A stretch of 64,000 bases of DNA, from positions 1 to 64,000 of the forward strand of contig JAGIAK010000001.1 in NCBI GenBank assembly GCA_017744855.1. Reading direction: 5' to 3'. Below, one piece after another: positions 42,576 through 51,340 of this stretch (position 1 is its first letter; the number at the start of each line of letters is the position of its first letter). Below the pieces are notes generated by a model. That model ran no database searches. It was not told the DNA's origin and worked only from the letters and a program-made list of their open reading frames with translations. The DNA is from Microbacterium sp. Lineage in GTDB: Bacteria > Actinomycetota > Actinomycetes > Actinomycetales > Microbacteriaceae. A program made the position numbers and the translations under genes.

Positions 42576-43328
42576 ATGGACCTGCAGCTGCGCGGAACGA
42601 CCGCCCTCGTCACGGGCGCGGGAAGCGGGATCGGCCGTGCTGTCGCGCTCGCGCTCGCCGCGGAGGGCGTGCGGCTCGCACTGCTCGACCGTGACGAGGC
42701 GGGGTTGCGCGAGACCGCGGAGCTCGTGAACGGCGAGGAGGAACGCCAGGACGCGCTGATGCTCGTGGCCGACGTCACCGATGAGGCGCAGGTCGCGGCT
42801 GCGGTGGGTGCCGTCGACCGGTTGGACGCGGTGGTCTGCTGCGCGGGCATCTCCGGCCCCGTCGGCTCGGGCATCGAGGACGTCACCCTCGCCCAGTGGA
42901 ACGCGGTGCTCGCCGTGAACGTCACGGGTCCCTTCCTCGTGCTCAAGCACGCCCTTCCCGCGCTGCGGGCGGCGGGCGCGGCATCCGTCGTGCTGATCTC
43001 CAGCGACTCCGCCGTCGTGGCCTCGCCCGGCATGGTGCCGTACTGCACGTCCAAGGCGGCGCTCGTGCAGTTCGCGAGGGCGCTGTCAGTCGACCTCGCA
43101 GGCACCGGCATCCGCGTCAACACCGTCGCACCGTCGGTCGTCGACACCCCGATGAGCAGGGGTGACCTCGGCGACTCCGCGTTCGACGCCCCCGGGTTCC
43201 CCGTGCAGTCGGGCGACGAGGTCGCCGCGCACGTCGCCTACCTCGCCTCGCCGCGCTCGCGCGCCGTCAACGGCACGACGGTCCTCAGCGACTTCGGCTA
43301 CAGCGCCCGCTCCGGCTTCCCCGCCTGA
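42576..43328 (+). CDS. Short-chain dehydrogenase/reductase (SDR), copy 1
   Basis: A 250-residue classical SDR. The cofactor loop TGAGSGIGRAVALAL, the NNAG-like CCAGISGPVG, and the catalytic Ser and YCTSK (Tyr-x-x-x-Lys) are all visible. It is NAD(P)H-dependent with unknown substrate. The start at 42576 follows CGGAGGAA. A second SDR follows 59 bp downstream, so the two are probably co-expressed and may act on successive steps. Confidence 0.9.
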   Translation: MDLQLRGTTALVTGAGSGIGRAVALALAAEGVRLALLDRDEAGLRETAELVNGEEERQDALMLVADVTDEAQVAAAVGAVDRLDAVVCCAGISGPVGSGIEDVTLAQWNAVLAVNVTGPFLVLKHALPALRAAGAASVVLISSDSAVVASPGMVPYCTSKAALVQFARALSVDLAGTGIRVNTVAPSVVDTPMSRGDLGDSAFDAPGFPVQSGDEVAAHVAYLASPRSRAVNGTTVLSDFGYSARSGFPA

Positions 43329-43387
43329 GCCCCCCACACTCACCCCAGAGAACCGCGCGCACGCGCCAGACACACACAGGAGCAGAC

Positions 43388-44203
43388 ATGGGACTCGTAG
43401 TCGGATCGACGGTCTCCGGACGCGTCGTCGTCATCACCGGGGGCGGCACGGGCATCGGTGCGGCGATCGCCGAGCGGTACGCCGCCGAGGGCGCGCACGT
43501 GGTGGTGGTCGGACGCAGGGCCGAGCCGCTGCAGGCGGTGGAGAAGGCCGTCGGGGCGCACCCGATCGTCGCGGACGCCGCGGACACCGAGTCGGCGAAA
43601 GCCGCCGTGGCGGAGGTGCTCGCGACGTTCGGGCGCATCGACGTGCTCGTCGCCAACGCCGGCGGCCACGGGTTCTCGCCGGTCGCCGAGACCGATGACG
43701 CCAGCTGGGAGGCCGCGATCCGCGCCAACCTCACCACGGCGTTCACGATGGCGCGCGAGGCGCTGCCTGCGCTGATCGAGGCGAAGGGGCAGATCGTCAT
43801 CGTCTCGTCGCTCGCCGGACTGTTCGCGGGGCCCTCTGTGGCCGGGTACACGGTCGGCAAGCACGCGCTCATCGGCCTCACCCGCACCCTCGCCCGCGAC
43901 TACGGGCGTCACGGCGTGCGCGTCAACGCCGTGTGCCCCGGCTGGGTGCAGACGCCGATGGCGGACGAGGAGATGGACGAGTTCGCCTCGCACGCCGGCC
44001 TCGGCTCGCGCGAGGAGGCCTACGCCACGGTCACGGCCGACGTGCCGCTGCGCCGTCCGGCACGGCCCGCCGAGATCGCCTCGGTCGTGCGATTCCTGGG
44101 CTCTGGCGAGTCGTCGTACATCACCGGCGCGGTCATCGTCGCCGACGGCGGCTCGCACGTGGTCGACGTGCCCACCATCGCCTTCGACCACGCGGGGATG
44201 TAG
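43388..44203 (+). CDS. Short-chain dehydrogenase/reductase (SDR), copy 2
   Basis: A 271-residue classical SDR with cofactor loop TGGGTGIGAAIAERY, NAGGHGF, and the catalytic GYTVGKHAL (Tyr-x-x-x-Lys). The N-terminus has a ~9-residue extension. It is 59 bp after the other SDR and ends 3 bp before the convergent HAD gene. The two SDRs differ clearly, so this is not a recent duplication. The substrate is unknown. Confidence 0.9.
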   Translation: MGLVVGSTVSGRVVVITGGGTGIGAAIAERYAAEGAHVVVVGRRAEPLQAVEKAVGAHPIVADAADTESAKAAVAEVLATFGRIDVLVANAGGHGFSPVAETDDASWEAAIRANLTTAFTMAREALPALIEAKGQIVIVSSLAGLFAGPSVAGYTVGKHALIGLTRTLARDYGRHGVRVNAVCPGWVQTPMADEEMDEFASHAGLGSREEAYATVTADVPLRRPARPAEIASVVRFLGSGESSYITGAVIVADGGSHVVDVPTIAFDHAGM

Positions 44204-44206
44204 AGT

Positions 44207-44857
44207 TCAGTCGACGCGCAGCTCGAAGCCATCGTCGACGGGGACCACCGATACGTGCGTCAGATCGGCGACGTGGAACTCGGGGGAGTGCTTCACGGCG
44301 TGCGCGCCCACTCCGACCACGCGCATGCCGGCGGCGTGCGCGGCCTGGATGCCGGCTTCTGAGTCCTCGAACACGACGCAGTCGGCGGGGTGGACGCCGA
44401 GCAGCTGTGCGCCGAGCAGGAACCCCTCGGGGTCGGGCTTGGAGCGCGTGACGTTCTCGGCGGTGACCGTGAGCGCCGGCACGGTGAGTGCCGCTTCACC
44501 CATCCGGGCGTTCATGAGGGTGACGTCGGCCGAGGTCACGATCGCGTGCGGGAAGGGCGCCAGATCGGCGAGCAGCCGGTCGGCGCCGTCGATCGCCACG
44601 ACGCCGTCGACGTCGCTCGCCTCGTTCGCGAGCATGGCCTGGTTCTCGGCGAGGTTGATGGCGTGGTCGCGCTCCGGCAGCATGATCGCCATGCTCTGGT
44701 GCCCTTGGCGCCCGTGGATCACGCTGAGCACGTGCTCGCGGTCCAGCCCGTGCGGCTTCGCCCACTCGAGCCACAGCCGTTCCACCACGGCGGTCGAGTC
44801 GACGAGCGTCCCGTCCATGTCGAGGAGGACGGCGCGGGCGGGGACGATCTCGGTCAT
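44207..44857 (-). CDS. HAD-superfamily sugar-phosphatase-like hydrolase
   Basis: A 216-residue HAD phosphatase with motif I LLDMDGTLVDST, motif II TSADV, motif III KPDPEGFLLG and motif IV FEDSEAGIQAA. This is the subgroup of beta-phosphoglucomutase-like sugar phosphatases. It begins 149 bp from the end of the liv operon and is probably transcribed independently. The stop is 3 bp from the convergent SDR. Confidence 0.87.
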   Translation of the reverse strand: MTEIVPARAVLLDMDGTLVDSTAVVERLWLEWAKPHGLDREHVLSVIHGRQGHQSMAIMLPERDHAINLAENQAMLANEASDVDGVVAIDGADRLLADLAPFPHAIVTSADVTLMNARMGEAALTVPALTVTAENVTRSKPDPEGFLLGAQLLGVHPADCVVFEDSEAGIQAAHAAGMRVVGVGAHAVKHSPEFHVADLTHVSVVPVDDGFELRVD

Positions 44858-44912
44858 GCTCCCAGGCTAGTGCGAGATCAGCGGGCCTTCTCCGGCACAG
44901 ACGCACGGCTCT

Positions 44913-44959
44913 GGCACGGATGCACGACAGACGTGGTCATCCCGTCGTGCATCCGTGCC
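44913..44959 (-). terminator. 16-bp hairpin terminator of the liv operon
   Basis: GGCACGGATGCACGAC (44913-44928) pairs perfectly with GTCGTGCATCCGTGCC (44944-44959) across a 15-nt loop, 47 bp beyond the livF stop on the minus strand. It also separates that operon from the HAD gene promoter. Confidence 0.7.
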
Positions 44960-45006
44960 GGGGTCGTGCACCTGTGTCGCATCCCGGGAGCATGACCGCG
45001 GGCGGG

Positions 45007-45699
45007 TCAGCCGCCGAGGTACGCGCGGTGCAGCAGATCGGCGTCTGCCTGCAGAGCCTCGGCGGTGCCCTGGAACGACACCTGCCCTCCCGCGACGACC
45101 ACGGCCTCGCGGGCGAGGCCGAGTGCGAGCTGCGTGAACTGCTCCACGAGCAGCACGCCGACGCCCGACTCCGCGATCGACTGCACGATGGGCATCAGCC
45201 GCATGAACACGACGGGTGCGAGGCCGAGTGACATCTCGTCGATGAGCAGGATGCGGGGCTTCGCCGCGAACGCACGGGCCAGCACCACCATCTGCTGCTC
45301 GCCGCCCGACAACAGGGCGGTCGGTGAGTCGATGCGCTTCTCGAGCTCGGGGAACTGCACCAGTGCGGCATCCAGTTCCCCCGGGGTGCGCGCGGTGAGC
45401 GCGATGTTCTCGCGCACGGTGAGCGAGGGGAACACAGCGCGCCCCTGCTCGATGTGCACGATGCCGCGGCGAGCCCTGGCGACGCGCGAGAGCTTGTCGA
45501 TCGGCACACCGTCGAGCGTGATCGAGCCCGCCGAGTGCGGGGTCACGCCCGAGATGGACTCGATCAGGCTGGTCTTGCCCGCACCGTTCGGCCCGACGAG
45601 CGCCAGCACCTCTCCGCCGGCGACGGTCAGGGACACGTCGGAGATGACGGGACCGGCACCGCGGCTGACGGTCACGCCGTCGAGGACGAGTTCGCTCAC
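45007..45699 (-). CDS. livF: Branched-chain-type ABC transporter ATP-binding protein LivF
   Basis: A 230-residue ATPase with Walker A VGPNGAGKTSL, ABC signature LLSGGEQQMVVLARA and Walker B ILLIDEMSLGLAP. LivF-type ATPases drive import of branched-chain or aromatic amino acids, amides or urea. The GTG at 45699 overlaps the stop of the LivM-LivG fusion. It is the last gene of the operon. The substrate is unknown, but the neighbouring MoaF and NTF2 genes suggest something other than plain leucine. Confidence 0.9.
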   Translation of the reverse strand: MSELVLDGVTVSRGAGPVISDVSLTVAGGEVLALVGPNGAGKTSLIESISGVTPHSAGSITLDGVPIDKLSRVARARRGIVHIEQGRAVFPSLTVRENIALTARTPGELDAALVQFPELEKRIDSPTALLSGGEQQMVVLARAFAAKPRILLIDEMSLGLAPVVFMRLMPIVQSIAESGVGVLLVEQFTQLALGLAREAVVVAGGQVSFQGTAEALQADADLLHRAYLGG

Positions 45700-47486
45700 T
45701 TCAGCAGCTCCGTCTCTCCCATGTACGCCTTCACGACGTCGGGGTTCGCGAGGACCTCGGCCTGCGGCCCGCTCGCCAGCACCCGGCCGAAGTCGAGCAC
45801 GGTGAGGGTGGGGCAGACCGAGCGCACGAGGTCGAGGTCGTGCTCGATGATGATCAGCGCCACACCGTAGCGCGTGGGGAGCTCCCGCAGGCGAGCGGCC
45901 AGCGCCAGGTGCTCGTCGTGCGAGAGGCCGGCGGCCGGCTCGTCGAGGATGAGCAGGCGGGGACGGGAGACCACGTTGGCCGCCACCTCCACGAGTCGGC
46001 GGGTGCCGACATCGACGCTCGACAACCGTGCTCTGGCGGGCGGGCAGCCGAAGAACTCCAGCACCTCGTCGATGTCGGATGCCGCGAGCCGGCGCCGCGC
46101 GACGAACCGCACGTACGCGCCGACGGTGAGCGCGGGCGGCACCCTGTCCTGCTGGAAGGTGCGGCGCAGCCCGAGCCGCGCGCGGCGCGTGGGGGAGAGA
46201 CCGGCGAGGTCGCGGTCTCCGAGCAGCACGCGTCCGCCGTGCTTGGGCAGGAAGCCGCTGATCGCGTCGACGAAGGTCGACTTGCCCGCGCCGTTCGGCC
46301 CGATGAGACCCATGATCGACGCGGCGGGCACCTGGAACGACACGTCGTCCAGCGCCTTCAGCGCGCCGAACTGCACCGTGAGGCCCTCGACCGTGAGCAC
46401 GGGCGCCCCGTCGAGCGCGGCCTCGTCGACGGTCGCCGTGGTCGTGGTGGTGATCGCAGCGGCGTCGGCCCCGGCATCCGGTGGCAGCGCGGAGAGCGTC
46501 GCGTTCGCGGTCTTGCGGTCGGTGCGCTTCCAGATGAGGTCGCGCACGGTCTGGCCGAGGTTCGTGCCGCTGGTCAGCGCCTGCACGCCCAGGATGCCGA
46601 AGACGACGAAGCCCCAGTTCTGGTCGACCTCCCAGCGCTTGAGCAGCTCGGGCACGAGCACCCAGAGGATGCCGCCGAGGATCGCCATGTCGATGAGGTG
46701 CGCGCCCGACATGATCGCGAGCACGTAGAGCGCGAGCGACTGCAGCGGGGTGAAGCTCGCAGCGAGGGGGAGCTGCACCTGCCCGGCGAGCAACCCGCCC
46801 GCGATGCCGCCGAGCGCCGCCGACACCGCGAAGGCGCTGAGCTTGGCCGACTGCACGCTCTGCCCGGAGGCGGCGGTGCCGCGCTCGGAGAACGCCACGG
46901 CCTTCCACGACGATCCCCAGCGCCCGCGCTGCAGGAAGAACACCGCGAGCGCGCACACGGCGAGCACGATGACCGCGAGGAAGAAGAACTGCCGGTCGTT
47001 GGAGAACAGCTCGGGGCGTTCCACCGCTATACCGTCGGCGGAGCCGGGGAACTGGATCTGCACGAGCGTGACGTCGGCCGCCGCGGCGAAGCCGAGGGTG
47101 ACGACGGCGAGGTTGACGCCGCGCAGGCGAAGGGCGGGGAGTCCGACGAGGATGCCGGCGAGCCCCGCGGCGATGCCGCCGGCGAGCAGCCACACCACGA
47201 ACCCGCCAGGGGCGTGGATCACGCTCAGCAGCGACACGATCCACGCGCCGATCGCGGCGAACGTGAGCTGGCACAGGGCGATCATGCCCGCGGAGCCCGT
47301 GACGATGCCGAGGCCGAGGATCGCGATCGACGCGATGATCGCGCTGATGGCGAGGAAGACGAAGTAGCCGTTGAGGCCGACGCTCAGCAGGTAGCCGACG
47401 CCGATCGCGGCTGCGGCCACGACGAAGGGCCAGGAGAGGCGGTAGCCGCGGCTCTCGGTGAAACGTGTGCGGTCAGCGTGCGGCAT
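45696..47486 (-). CDS. Fused LivM permease and LivG ATP-binding protein
   Basis: A 596-residue fusion. Residues ~1-320 form the LivM-type permease with 8-10 hydrophobic segments (YFVFLAISAIIASIAIL near the start). After a charged linker, residues ~360-596 form the LivG ATPase with Walker A IGPNGAGKSTFVDAI and Walker B LLILDEPAAGLS. The ABC signature is atypical, SSVDVGTRRLVEVA rather than an LSGG-type motif. The two halves read through without any frameshift. It lies between livH (14-bp overlap) and livF. Confidence 0.88.
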   Translation of the reverse strand: MPHADRTRFTESRGYRLSWPFVVAAAAIGVGYLLSVGLNGYFVFLAISAIIASIAILGLGIVTGSAGMIALCQLTFAAIGAWIVSLLSVIHAPGGFVVWLLAGGIAAGLAGILVGLPALRLRGVNLAVVTLGFAAAADVTLVQIQFPGSADGIAVERPELFSNDRQFFFLAVIVLAVCALAVFFLQRGRWGSSWKAVAFSERGTAASGQSVQSAKLSAFAVSAALGGIAGGLLAGQVQLPLAASFTPLQSLALYVLAIMSGAHLIDMAILGGILWVLVPELLKRWEVDQNWGFVVFGILGVQALTSGTNLGQTVRDLIWKRTDRKTANATLSALPPDAGADAAAITTTTTATVDEAALDGAPVLTVEGLTVQFGALKALDDVSFQVPAASIMGLIGPNGAGKSTFVDAISGFLPKHGGRVLLGDRDLAGLSPTRRARLGLRRTFQQDRVPPALTVGAYVRFVARRRLAASDIDEVLEFFGCPPARARLSSVDVGTRRLVEVAANVVSRPRLLILDEPAAGLSHDEHLALAARLRELPTRYGVALIIIEHDLDLVRSVCPTLTVLDFGRVLASGPQAEVLANPDVVKAYMGETELLK

Positions 47487-48333
47487 CCCACACCTCCTTG
47501 CGCTGCGTCCAGAGCAGCAGAACGACGATGAACAGGAACGGCAGGAAGTTGCGCACCAGCGCGACCTCGTCGATCTGGGCGACGAGGCCGCCGAGCACGC
47601 CCAGCACGACGCCGCCGATGACGGCGAGATCGAGTCGGCGGAAACCGCCCAGCAGCGCGGCCGCAGCGGCGGGGACGATGAGCATCGAGAGGCTGGTCGC
47701 GTCGTTCGACTGCGATGGCGCGACGATGATGATCGCGATCGCGCTGATGACGCCGGTGACGAACCACACCGCGATCGACAGCGGGCGCGAGCGGATGCCG
47801 AGGAGTTCGGCGGTGGTCGGTCGCTCCGACAGGGCCCGCAGCTGCGTGCCGACCCTGGTGCGGCGCAGGATGACGCGCACGGCGACCGCTGTGATGATCG
47901 CCATCACCACCGTCGCGACGGTGACCTGGCTGATCACCACGCCGCCGAGCGAGAAGGCGGGGCCGGCGATGATCGGAGTGAACGGCTGCGGCTTGTTGCC
48001 GAACAGGATGAACGACAGCGAGATCAGCAGGAGCAGCGGGCCGACGGTCATCGCCGAGCGGGTCGTGGTCGACGCCTCGGAGAGCCAGGTCGCGGCGATC
48101 CAGCCGATCGCGGCGGCGAGGAGGCCGGCGATGAGGATGCCGAGCACGGAGCCCAGCCAGATCGGCAGGCCGAGGTGGCGTACGAACCAGACGGCGGTGA
48201 ACGCGCCGAACATCCCGGTCGCGGCCTGGGCGAAGTTGACGACCCGCACGAGGCGGCTCATCAGGGTCAGGCACACGCCGAGGACGGCGTAGAGGCCGCC
48301 GGCGGCGAGACCGGCGATGGCGCCTTGCAGCAT
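47473..48333 (-). CDS. livH: Branched-chain-type ABC permease LivH
   Basis: A 286-residue LivH-type permease with about eight membrane segments. The N-terminus has GAIAGLAAGGLYAVLGVCLTL followed by VNFAQAATGMFGAF, the family hallmark. It pairs with the LivM half of the next gene. It overlaps that gene by 14 bp and is separated from the substrate-binding protein by the 335-bp repeat cluster. Confidence 0.9.
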   Translation of the reverse strand: MLQGAIAGLAAGGLYAVLGVCLTLMSRLVRVVNFAQAATGMFGAFTAVWFVRHLGLPIWLGSVLGILIAGLLAAAIGWIAATWLSEASTTTRSAMTVGPLLLLISLSFILFGNKPQPFTPIIAGPAFSLGGVVISQVTVATVVMAIITAVAVRVILRRTRVGTQLRALSERPTTAELLGIRSRPLSIAVWFVTGVISAIAIIIVAPSQSNDATSLSMLIVPAAAAALLGGFRRLDLAVIGGVVLGVLGGLVAQIDEVALVRNFLPFLFIVVLLLWTQRKEVWDAAR

Positions 48334-48373
48334 GAGGCGTCCTTTCTGATCTGAGGGGGTGATTCCGGGCTCC

Positions 48374-48658
48374 CGGTCGTCGAGCGAGTGGACCCGCGTC
48401 CCGGTCCCACGGTCGTTGAGCGAGCGAAGCGAGACGAAACGCGACGAGCGAGTCCGCCGCCTGGTCGTTGAGCGAGCGAAGCGAGACGAAACGCCGTGTT
48501 CCTGCGTCGAACGCCGGATGAGGCGTTTCGTCTCGGTCGCTTCGCTCCCTCGCTCAACGACCCGGGAGTCGCTCCGTTCCCTCGCTCAACGACCCGGGTG
48601 GAGCTTCGCTCCCTCGCTCAACGACCGGGAGGAGCTCTGGTCGGTCGCTCAACGACCG
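48374..48658. repeat. Cluster of seven TGAGCGAGCG-type elements, three direct and four inverted
   Basis: The 335-bp gap between the binding-protein gene and livH holds no gene. Direct copies of GTCGTTGAGCGAGCGAAGC...GAAAC lie at 48374-48390 (partial), 48411-48441 and 48463-48493. Inverted copies lie at 48524-48562, 48568-48594, 48601-48627 and 48632-48658. Direct and inverted copies can pair into long hairpins in the operon mRNA, so this could act as a partial terminator that raises binding-protein levels over the permease. Related copies lie in paaA and paaF. Confidence 0.85.
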
Positions 48659-48668
48659 GGAGGGGCGG

Positions 48669-49835
48669 TCACTTGCCGATGCGCAGCCAGTCGTCGGCGA
48701 CCTTCTCCCAGGCGTTGGTGCCCGACTTGAGGATGATCGGCCAGCCTGCGGTGTTCTGCGTGCCGAAGGCATACGGCGTGCCGACCATCGGGTTCTCGAT
48801 CGGCTTCATGCCCTGAAGCGCCGCGGTGACGGTCTCCCGGTTGATGTCGCCCTTCATGCCCTTGAGCACCTCGATGAAGTACTTGGCCGCGAGGTAGCCG
48901 CCCTGGCTGAACGAGGTGAGCGGGATGTCGTTCTTGGTCATCAGCTCACGCCAGTCCTTGTTGATCTCGTTGTCGTCCGTGAACGGGTAGAACTCCGCGG
49001 GGACGTAGATGCCGGCGCCGGCGTTGTCGATCGCCTTGGCGAAGTTCTCGCTGTAGACGCTGGTCAGGTACAGCCAGGTGACGTCATCCCAGCCCTGCGC
49101 GTTGGCGGCCTTGACCTGGCCGATCGCGTCGGGCTCGACGGGGTTGATCGCGAGCGCCTTGCAGCCCTGCTCACGCGCCTTCACGATGTACGGCGTGTAG
49201 TCGGATGCACCGTAGGGCACGGTGTCGTCGACATACTTCGGCTTCTTGCCGGTGATCTCGGTCCACTTGTCGATCGCGGCCTGGTAGGTCGGACGGGTGG
49301 AGCCGGCGATCTCGAGCAGCACGCAGATGTCGTCGAGGCCGAGCACCTCCGAGCCGTACTGCAGGGTCAGCGTCATGTCGTTGAACGGGCCGACGTTGGC
49401 CGGTGAGATGTTCTTGCTGTCGAAGCATCCGGTGTCGACGCCGATGCCGGGGATGGAGAGGATCTTCTCCTGCTCGTAGTACTTCGCGTTGATCTCGCAC
49501 TCGATCAGGCTCGCCGAGCCGACCAGCGCGACGGCCTCGTCGCTGCCGACCAGCTCACGGGCGGACGCCGTGGCGGTCGCAGGGTCGCCCTTGTCGTCGA
49601 GGGTCTTGTACTCGATCTTGCGGCCGTTCAGTCCGCCCTCGTCGTTGAACTGCTTGAAGACGGCGGCCGCGGCCTGCGAGGCCTCGGGGAACGTCGCCGG
49701 ACCGCTGATGGTGTTGACGGAGCCGACGACGATGGGGGCGTCACCGCCTCCGCCGTCTCCTCCGCCGGCGCAGCCGGACAGGATGAGGGCGGTCACGGCG
49801 ATGAGCGCCGCGGCGCCGGATGCTCGCTTGTTCAT
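48669..49835 (-). CDS. ABC transporter substrate-binding lipoprotein (branched-chain amino acid type)
   Basis: A 388-residue extracytoplasmic binding protein (Peripla_BP_6 type). The lipobox LSGC places the lipidated cysteine at residue 22, followed by a Gly/Asp-rich spacer. The core begins VVGSVNTISGPATFPEA. It belongs to the downstream LivH/LivMG/LivF transporter and is separated from it by the repeat cluster. The ligand is unknown; such proteins bind leucine-type amino acids, amides or aromatic acids. Confidence 0.9.
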   Translation of the reverse strand: MNKRASGAAALIAVTALILSGCAGGGDGGGGDAPIVVGSVNTISGPATFPEASQAAAAVFKQFNDEGGLNGRKIEYKTLDDKGDPATATASARELVGSDEAVALVGSASLIECEINAKYYEQEKILSIPGIGVDTGCFDSKNISPANVGPFNDMTLTLQYGSEVLGLDDICVLLEIAGSTRPTYQAAIDKWTEITGKKPKYVDDTVPYGASDYTPYIVKAREQGCKALAINPVEPDAIGQVKAANAQGWDDVTWLYLTSVYSENFAKAIDNAGAGIYVPAEFYPFTDDNEINKDWRELMTKNDIPLTSFSQGGYLAAKYFIEVLKGMKGDINRETVTAALQGMKPIENPMVGTPYAFGTQNTAGWPIILKSGTNAWEKVADDWLRIGK

Positions 49836-49905
49836 GAGTGCTTCCTTGCCTCTCGTGGTCGGGTGGTGCGTGGTGGTGCTGCGATGGTGATCGGGTGGTG
49901 CGGGT

Positions 49906-50295
49906 TCAGTCGCGCAGGGCGCGGTCGACGAGCTCGGTGTCGGTGAACTGCTCGAAGGCGGTGACCCTGCCCCCGGTCAGCCGCCACACGTGGGCGACGC
50001 GGGCGGCGAAGAATCGACCCGTCTGCTTGTGGGTGCCGGAGTAGGTGCCGATGCCGACGACCACGTCTCCGCCGTCGACGACCTCGTCGATCGCGACGGT
50101 GTAGTCGTCCCAGTCCTCCTGGATGCGCTGGAAGACGTTCGCGGCGACGGCGGCAGGGCCGATGTAGGTGCCGGCGTACGGGAACCCCGCCGCCTCTGTC
50201 CACTGCACGTCGTCGGCCAGGGGCGCCAGCATCCCATCGAGGTCGCCGCGGTCGCTGGCGGCGTAGTGGTCGCGGATGACGTCTGCGTTGCTCAT
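49906..50295 (-). CDS. NTF2-like / SnoaL-like domain protein
   Basis: A 129-residue single-domain protein of the NTF2-like fold (family pattern VIRDHYAASDRGDLDGMLAPL, then DDVQWTEAAGFPYAGTYIG). Members are cyclases, isomerases or binding proteins, so the role is open. It lies 13 bp after the second MoaF gene and 70 bp before the binding protein. This suggests an enzyme acting on the substrate of the transporter. Confidence 0.82.
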   Translation of the reverse strand: MSNADVIRDHYAASDRGDLDGMLAPLADDVQWTEAAGFPYAGTYIGPAAVAANVFQRIQEDWDDYTVAIDEVVDGGDVVVGIGTYSGTHKQTGRFFAARVAHVWRLTGGRVTAFEQFTDTELVDRALRD

Positions 50296-50308
50296 GTGCG
50301 GTCCTCGA

Positions 50309-51097
50309 TCAGACGGGCTGGGCGTCGGGGTACGACACCGAGCCGAGCGGGTAGATGTGTCCACCGGCACGCGAGTGCTCGGCCTGTCCGTCGCCGTCGA
50401 GCCCCAGGAAGATGCCCGTGGTCATCAGCTGGTAGCCGAGGTCGTGCAGCCAGACGCTGGCGACGGCGATGCGGAACTCGCGGAAGCAGAACAGGTAGAG
50501 ACCGTCGGCGAACTTCCACACCGTGGAGAGGTCCATGTCGCCGTGGCCGCGCTGCACGCCTTCCAGGCACTGCCACGCGTAGCGCTGGCTGGAGACGTAG
50601 ACGTGCTCGTAGAGGTGGTGCGGGCTGTAGCGGTAGACGTTCCGCTTGCCGATGAGGTCGCGGCTCGGACCAGGCACCTCTCCTGTGGCCTCGCCGCCGT
50701 CGGTCGTGGCTGCCCAGAACTCCTGACCGACCTGCGGGGTGCCCTCGACCGCCTCGGCGGCGATCCGGGAGCGGATCACGGTGGCGCGGTGCGTGGTGGT
50801 CGAGTAGACGACGGTGATCGCCTCGCGCTCGCGGCTCTCCAGGGGGATGTTCACGAACACGACGTCGTCGCGCACGGCGACGGCATCGTAGGGGTCGGCG
50901 CCCTCGGCTCCGAGGCCCGTCCAGGTCACCGCCACGGCGTCGAAGGTCAGGGACAGTGTGGAGCCGTCGTCGAGGGTGAGCACGAGGGCGGTGCCGGCGA
51001 GAGAGGTGTTCGGCAGACGGAAGGTGTCGATGCCGGCGGCGAACTCGTCGTATGTGCGCCACTCGTCGAGCGCGGGATCGGTGGTGATGTCGGTCAT
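50309..51097 (-). CDS. MoaF-family protein (copy 2)
   Basis: A 262-residue paralogue of the protein at 40009. Shared features include HLYEHVYVSSQRYAWQCLEG and GLYLFCFREFRIAVASV. The N-terminus begins with an 18-residue variable part before FAAGIDTFRLPN. It is the first gene of the MoaF-NTF2-binding protein-Liv operon and lies next to the FeaR-like regulator. The function is unknown; the label molybdenum cofactor biosynthesis is likely misleading. Start ATG at 51097. Confidence 0.75.
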   Translation of the reverse strand: MTDITTDPALDEWRTYDEFAAGIDTFRLPNTSLAGTALVLTLDDGSTLSLTFDAVAVTWTGLGAEGADPYDAVAVRDDVVFVNIPLESREREAITVVYSTTTHRATVIRSRIAAEAVEGTPQVGQEFWAATTDGGEATGEVPGPSRDLIGKRNVYRYSPHHLYEHVYVSSQRYAWQCLEGVQRGHGDMDLSTVWKFADGLYLFCFREFRIAVASVWLHDLGYQLMTTGIFLGLDGDGQAEHSRAGGHIYPLGSVSYPDAQPV

Positions 51098-51120
51098 GGG
51101 TGTCCTGACGTCGCACGCGG

Positions 51121-51159
51121 CGGAGCGTCCTCGCTCCGGGCACCGCAGCTTCGCGGTGC
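51121..51159. promoter_or_regulatory. Two adjacent hairpins upstream of the MoaF-2 operon
   Basis: CGGAGCG/CGCTCCG (51121-51138, 4-nt loop) and GCACCGC/GCGGTGC (51140-51159, 6-nt loop) stand side by side, about 25 bp before the MoaF-2 start. They may form part of the leader or end the araC transcript. Confidence 0.4.
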
Positions 51160-51198
51160 GCATGCCTCATGCTCGATCCGGGCTCGGCATCCGCTCAA

Positions 51199-51221
51199 GG
51201 CGCGCGCGACCATCGCGCGCC
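51199..51221 (-). terminator. Hairpin after the AraC gene
   Basis: GGCGCGCG and CGCGCGCC (51199-51206 and 51214-51221) pair perfectly with a 7-nt loop, about 120 bp beyond the AraC stop on the minus strand. The 243-bp gap otherwise holds only the two hairpins at 51121-51159. Confidence 0.45.
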
Positions 51222-51340
51222 GAGAGTCAACCGGCGTGCCCTGACGGGCAAGGACGGGGCAGGTCTCGGTTCGCGCCGGTGGGCGTCAGCGGGTGCCGCG
51301 TGCTCTCCGGGGAGGGCGTCGCGGGGTGGGAGAGCGCTCG

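Noticed and set aside
45696..47486. Frameshift or missed stop joining livM and livG
   Set aside because: The reading frame and family similarity run continuously from the permease into the ATPase through a plausible linker.
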